Part shown: one piece after another, positions 4,812 to 7,158 of the stretch
Layout of the letters: each line of letters opens with the position of its first letter
Position numbering within the stretch: the stretch's first letter is position 1
Notes under the pieces: generated by a model
Seen by the model: the letters and a program-made list of their open reading frames with translations, nothing else
Databases searched by the model: none
What the model was told of the DNA's origin: nothing
DNA from: an uncultured Bacilli bacterium
GTDB taxonomy: Bacteria > Bacillota_I > Bacilli_A > RF39 > UBA660
NCBI GenBank assembly: GCA_934096785.1
Contig: CAKONA010000054.1
Coordinates: 1-7,158 of the forward strand
Reading direction: 5' to 3'
DNA: 7,158 bases
Program-made: the position numbers and the translations under genes

Positions 4812-6286
4812 TATAATACAATCGCAATTAAGTTATTACTTCCCTTATTAATCATCTTTGTAATAGTTTGAGATAACTTATATTTAGCCGTATCAGGAAG
4901 CAATGAAAGTTTAGCTTGAATACCTTCTTGAACTATTTCATTAAGACTTCTTCCGAATATCTCACTTTGCCATATCTTCTCTGGATCTTCATTATCCTTC
5001 ATAATATAATCAATTAGTTCCTTACTTTGTATTTCACTACCTATAATAGGCTCAAAACTACTTTCAACATCAACCTTAATCATATGTACACTTGATGCTT
5101 TAGCTTTAAGCTTAATACCAAATCTACCACCTTGTTTAATAATTTCAGGCTTATCTAACTTCATATCAGTAATTCTAGGAAGAACAATTCCATATCCAGT
5201 TTGATAAACTTGTTTTAAAGCACCCTTAATACTTTCATATTCACTTCTTCCCTCACTAACATCCAAGAATACTTTAAGTAAGTCACCTTTACTATTAACA
5301 GATGTACCAACCACATCTTTGAGAATAGAATCAAACACTTCATCACTTGCTTCCATAGTAATAGTCACCAAAGACTCATCAGTATCAAGTTTACTTATAT
5401 ATGCTTTACTTATCTCTTTAGAATCTTCCAAATTAAGATTAATATTTTCTACATCTCTAAGTTTATCAACATTAACAATTGATTCCTTCATCTTACTAAT
5501 AAATTCTTGTTTAAGTGGATGTTCGCTCTTTAATACACCTACCCAATCTGGTATATTAAATTCAATATGTTCAACTGGAAACTCATAAAGTGCTTCTTTT
5601 AGTATGTTAGTTATATCTCTCTCAGTCATATTTTCAACACTTATAGGTATAACAGGTACACCATATTTTTCTTTTAAAGCATTAGACATATTTATAGTTT
5701 CATCACTATTAGGATGTACACTATTCATAATAACAATAAATGGTTTATTAATATTTTTAAGTTCTGTTATCACTTTATCTTCAGCACCTACATAATTACT
5801 TCTAGGCATATCAAGAATACTTCCATCAGTAGTAACAACTATACCTATAGTAGCATGATCCTTTATTACTTTTTCAGTTCCAACTTCAGCAGCTTCAACA
5901 AATGGAAGTTCCTCAGTGAACCATGGTGTCTTAACCATCCTAGGATTTCCAAGTTCATCTTCATATCCAAGACTCTGTGGTGTAACAAAACCAACACAAT
6001 CAACAAGTTTAATATTAGTAACAAGTCCATCAATATTAATATTAGCACCACTACTAGGTACAAACTTAGGTTCAATTGTCATAATAGTTTTACCTTGAGC
6101 AGTCTGAGGTATTTCATCCATACATCTTTTCTTTTCTATTTCATCATCGATATATGGAAGAATCAAATTCTCAATACATTTTTTTATAAATGTACTTTTA
6201 CCAGTTCTAACAGCACCAACTACTCCTAAGTATATCTCCCCATTACTTTTCTTACCTAAACTCTTAATAATTTCAGATTTATCCAT
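4811..6286 (-). CDS. spoIVA: Stage IV sporulation protein A, spore coat morphogenetic ATPase
   Basis: A 491-residue protein that matches the remembered B. subtilis SpoIVA (492 residues) along its whole length. SpoIVA polymerises on the mother-cell face of the forespore outer membrane, using ATP hydrolysis by a domain related to translation-factor GTPases, and forms the coat basement layer anchored by SpoVM. The Walker A motif GAVRTGKS is at residues 24-31, with Lys30 at the same number as in B. subtilis. LVDCVGF, with Asp96, fits the Walker B position. GKTIMTIEPKF at 65-75 is the switch-like segment. The middle domain and the conserved C-terminus (SSFEPIIGSE, IFGRSLNEIVQEGIQAKLSLLP, ending LIAIVL) are intact, so it should be functional. 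The ATG has AAGAAGGT just upstream. Residue 71 is Ile where B. subtilis has Thr, as I recall it. Expression in the mother cell under sigma E is expected. Confidence 0.97.
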   Translation of the reverse strand: MDKSEIIKSLGKKSNGEIYLGVVGAVRTGKSTFIKKCIENLILPYIDDEIEKKRCMDEIPQTAQGKTIMTIEPKFVPSSGANINIDGLVTNIKLVDCVGFVTPQSLGYEDELGNPRMVKTPWFTEELPFVEAAEVGTEKVIKDHATIGIVVTTDGSILDMPRSNYVGAEDKVITELKNINKPFIVIMNSVHPNSDETINMSNALKEKYGVPVIPISVENMTERDITNILKEALYEFPVEHIEFNIPDWVGVLKSEHPLKQEFISKMKESIVNVDKLRDVENINLNLEDSKEISKAYISKLDTDESLVTITMEASDEVFDSILKDVVGTSVNSKGDLLKVFLDVSEGRSEYESIKGALKQVYQTGYGIVLPRITDMKLDKPEIIKQGGRFGIKLKAKASSVHMIKVDVESSFEPIIGSEIQSKELIDYIMKDNEDPEKIWQSEIFGRSLNEIVQEGIQAKLSLLPDTAKYKLSQTITKMINKGSNNLIAIVL

Positions 6287-6313
6287 ATTTACCTTCTTTC
6301 TAGCATTTAGTAA

Positions 6314-6341
6314 TAAATATGAATTATATTATTTTTTATGA
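6314..6341 (-). promoter_or_regulatory. Candidate sigma-E-type promoter of spoIVA
   Basis: TCATAAA (6341-6335) lies 13 bases before CATATTTA (6321-6314), a partial fit to the sigma-E pattern KMATATT / CATACAHT. The B. subtilis gene belongs to the sigma-E regulon. The same bases also read as a sigma-A-like promoter (TTGTCA, 17 bases, CATATT), so the assignment is open. Confidence 0.45.
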
Positions 6342-6383
6342 CAAATTTATCTATTACTTAAAAAATTTTGGAAAATTACATAC

Positions 6384-6409
6384 AAAAAGACTCTAGAATT
6401 ACTAGAGCC
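6384..6409 (-). terminator. Rho-independent terminator of the beta-helix gene
   Basis: GGCTCTAG (6409-6402), loop TAATT, CTAGAGTC (6396-6389) form an 8-bp stem with one G-U pair, followed by TTTTT (6388-6384). It begins six bases after the TAG stop and isolates spoIVA from upstream transcription. Confidence 0.85.
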
Positions 6410-6415
6410 TAATTT

Positions 6416-7158
6416 CTATTCTTCAGTATAATAGAATGTTTTATCATTAATAGTATTTTTAACTGTGTACTTACCAGTAACTTCACAAGTTAATTCTTTA
6501 TTAGTTCCAAGTGTTGGATTATATTCTTGAAGAATATAACCATTAGCACTTTCAAGTGTTCCACCAGTAATATTTATTTTAATATTATCTGCATAAGCAT
6601 TATTTTCTTCGATAATGATTGCATCTCCAGTTTCATTAGTTTTACCTGTTGTAGCAGTAGGAGCAACCTTTTTACCTGTAGCCTTAATAGTTCCACCAGT
6701 AATATCTAATGTACCAGCTTTAATATTAATTCCAGTAGGAGCAACTATTTCTCCACCGCTTATAGTAGTTTTACTTGGTTGAGGAATATAAACGCCTACA
6801 CCATCGTCAACTGTGATAGTTCCACCAGTAATATTAAGTACTGAGTTATAAGGCTTACTATCTCCATTACCACTAATACCAATACCACCAGTTACTTTGA
6901 TATTACCTTCAAAATTTAATGTTCCATTTTCCCACATAGTAACACCAAATCTAGTTGTTTCCTCGTCAAATTTTCCATCAGCAATTATAGTAACATCTTT
7001 TTCAATATTAAGTACTGCATCATCTTCAACTTGGAAAACATAATTAAGTCCTTTTACTGTACCATTTTTAACAGTTAAATTAGCAGTAGCATCAGATATA
7101 ATTGCTTTATTTGCTTCAATAACACTTAGTGTTTTACCATTTAAATCAAGAGTAACTT
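6416..7158 (-). CDS. Beta-helix-type repetitive surface protein, C-terminal part (5' end outside window)
   Basis: The frame stays open from the window edge to the TAG at 6418-6416, giving 246 visible residues. An internal ATG at 6937 lacks a clear ribosome binding site and has coding-like sequence upstream, so it is probably not the start. The visible part opens with VTLDLNGKTLSV, a phrase common in right-handed beta-helix (pectate-lyase-like) surface proteins. It continues with short strand-turn repeats built on (I/V)TGG or ISGG (for example NITGGTITV, TISGGEIV, DITGGTIKA, NITGGTLES). It is rich in Thr, Gly, Asn and Ile, with one Cys in the visible part. It ends FYYTEE with no LPXTG motif or C-terminal membrane anchor. 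Likely an exported, cell-surface or secreted protein; no catalytic residues can be identified, and the signal peptide would be off-window. Confidence 0.8.
   Translation of the reverse strand, partial: VTLDLNGKTLSVIEANKAIISDATANLTVKNGTVKGLNYVFQVEDDAVLNIEKDVTIIADGKFDEETTRFGVTMWENGTLNFEGNIKVTGGIGISGNGDSKPYNSVLNITGGTITVDDGVGVYIPQPSKTTISGGEIVAPTGINIKAGTLDITGGTIKATGKKVAPTATTGKTNETGDAIIIEENNAYADNIKINITGGTLESANGYILQEYNPTLGTNKELTCEVTGKYTVKNTINDKTFYYTEE

Noticed and set aside
5714..6229. Plus-strand open frame of 171 codons within spoIVA
   Set aside because: It lies antisense to the strongly conserved spoIVA coding sequence; its translation is low-complexity Ser/Asn/Ile/Phe typical of a shadow frame.
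6416..6937. Beta-helix gene starting at the internal ATG at 6937
   Set aside because: The frame stays open with repeat-like coding sequence (DLNGKTLSV and following) to the window edge, so the ATG is internal.

Overview
The window is a strongly AT-rich stretch in which every credible gene lies on the minus strand, so transcription runs from high to low coordinates. A near-complete match to the spore coat morphogenetic ATPase SpoIVA shows a spore-forming low-GC Firmicute. Its surface proteins (BspA-type repeats, Listeria-Bacteroides repeats, beta-helix 'TGG' repeats) resemble those of uncultured gut Bacilli, Erysipelotrichia and related lineages, but that placement is an inference. TGG encodes Trp, the visible stops are TAA or TAG, and nothing suggests a recoded TGA.

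Layout in transcription order: (1) 7158-6416, the 3' part of a repetitive beta-helix-like surface protein, ending in a strong terminator. (2) 6286-4811, spoIVA, with a possible sigma-E-type promoter upstream and a short hairpin at its stop codon. (3) 4734-4174, a single-pass membrane protein with a Pro/Asn-rich cytoplasmic arm and a small extracytoplasmic domain, with its own promoter and terminator. (4) 4161-3949, an untranslated region of about 210 bases containing three inverted repeats. (5) 3948-1562, an apparent operon: a 67-residue protein, a type IV prepilin-like protein with a Cys-rich tail, and a 560-residue protein that joins a SipW/TasA-like N-terminus to a Listeria-Bacteroides repeat and seven BspA-type repeats. 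It ends in a terminator at the last stop codon. (6) 1489-1, a tandem paralogue of that protein with its own promoter, running off the window.

The part most worth attention is 3948-1: a pilin-like subunit linked to paired proteins that combine a TasA/camelysin-type secretion module with BspA-type adhesive repeats. This looks like a surface or biofilm locus, but neither a SipW-type peptidase nor any pilus assembly gene lies in the window, so function is inferred. Transcription units are packed tightly: several terminators overlap stop codons, and two directly abut the -35 box of the next promoter.
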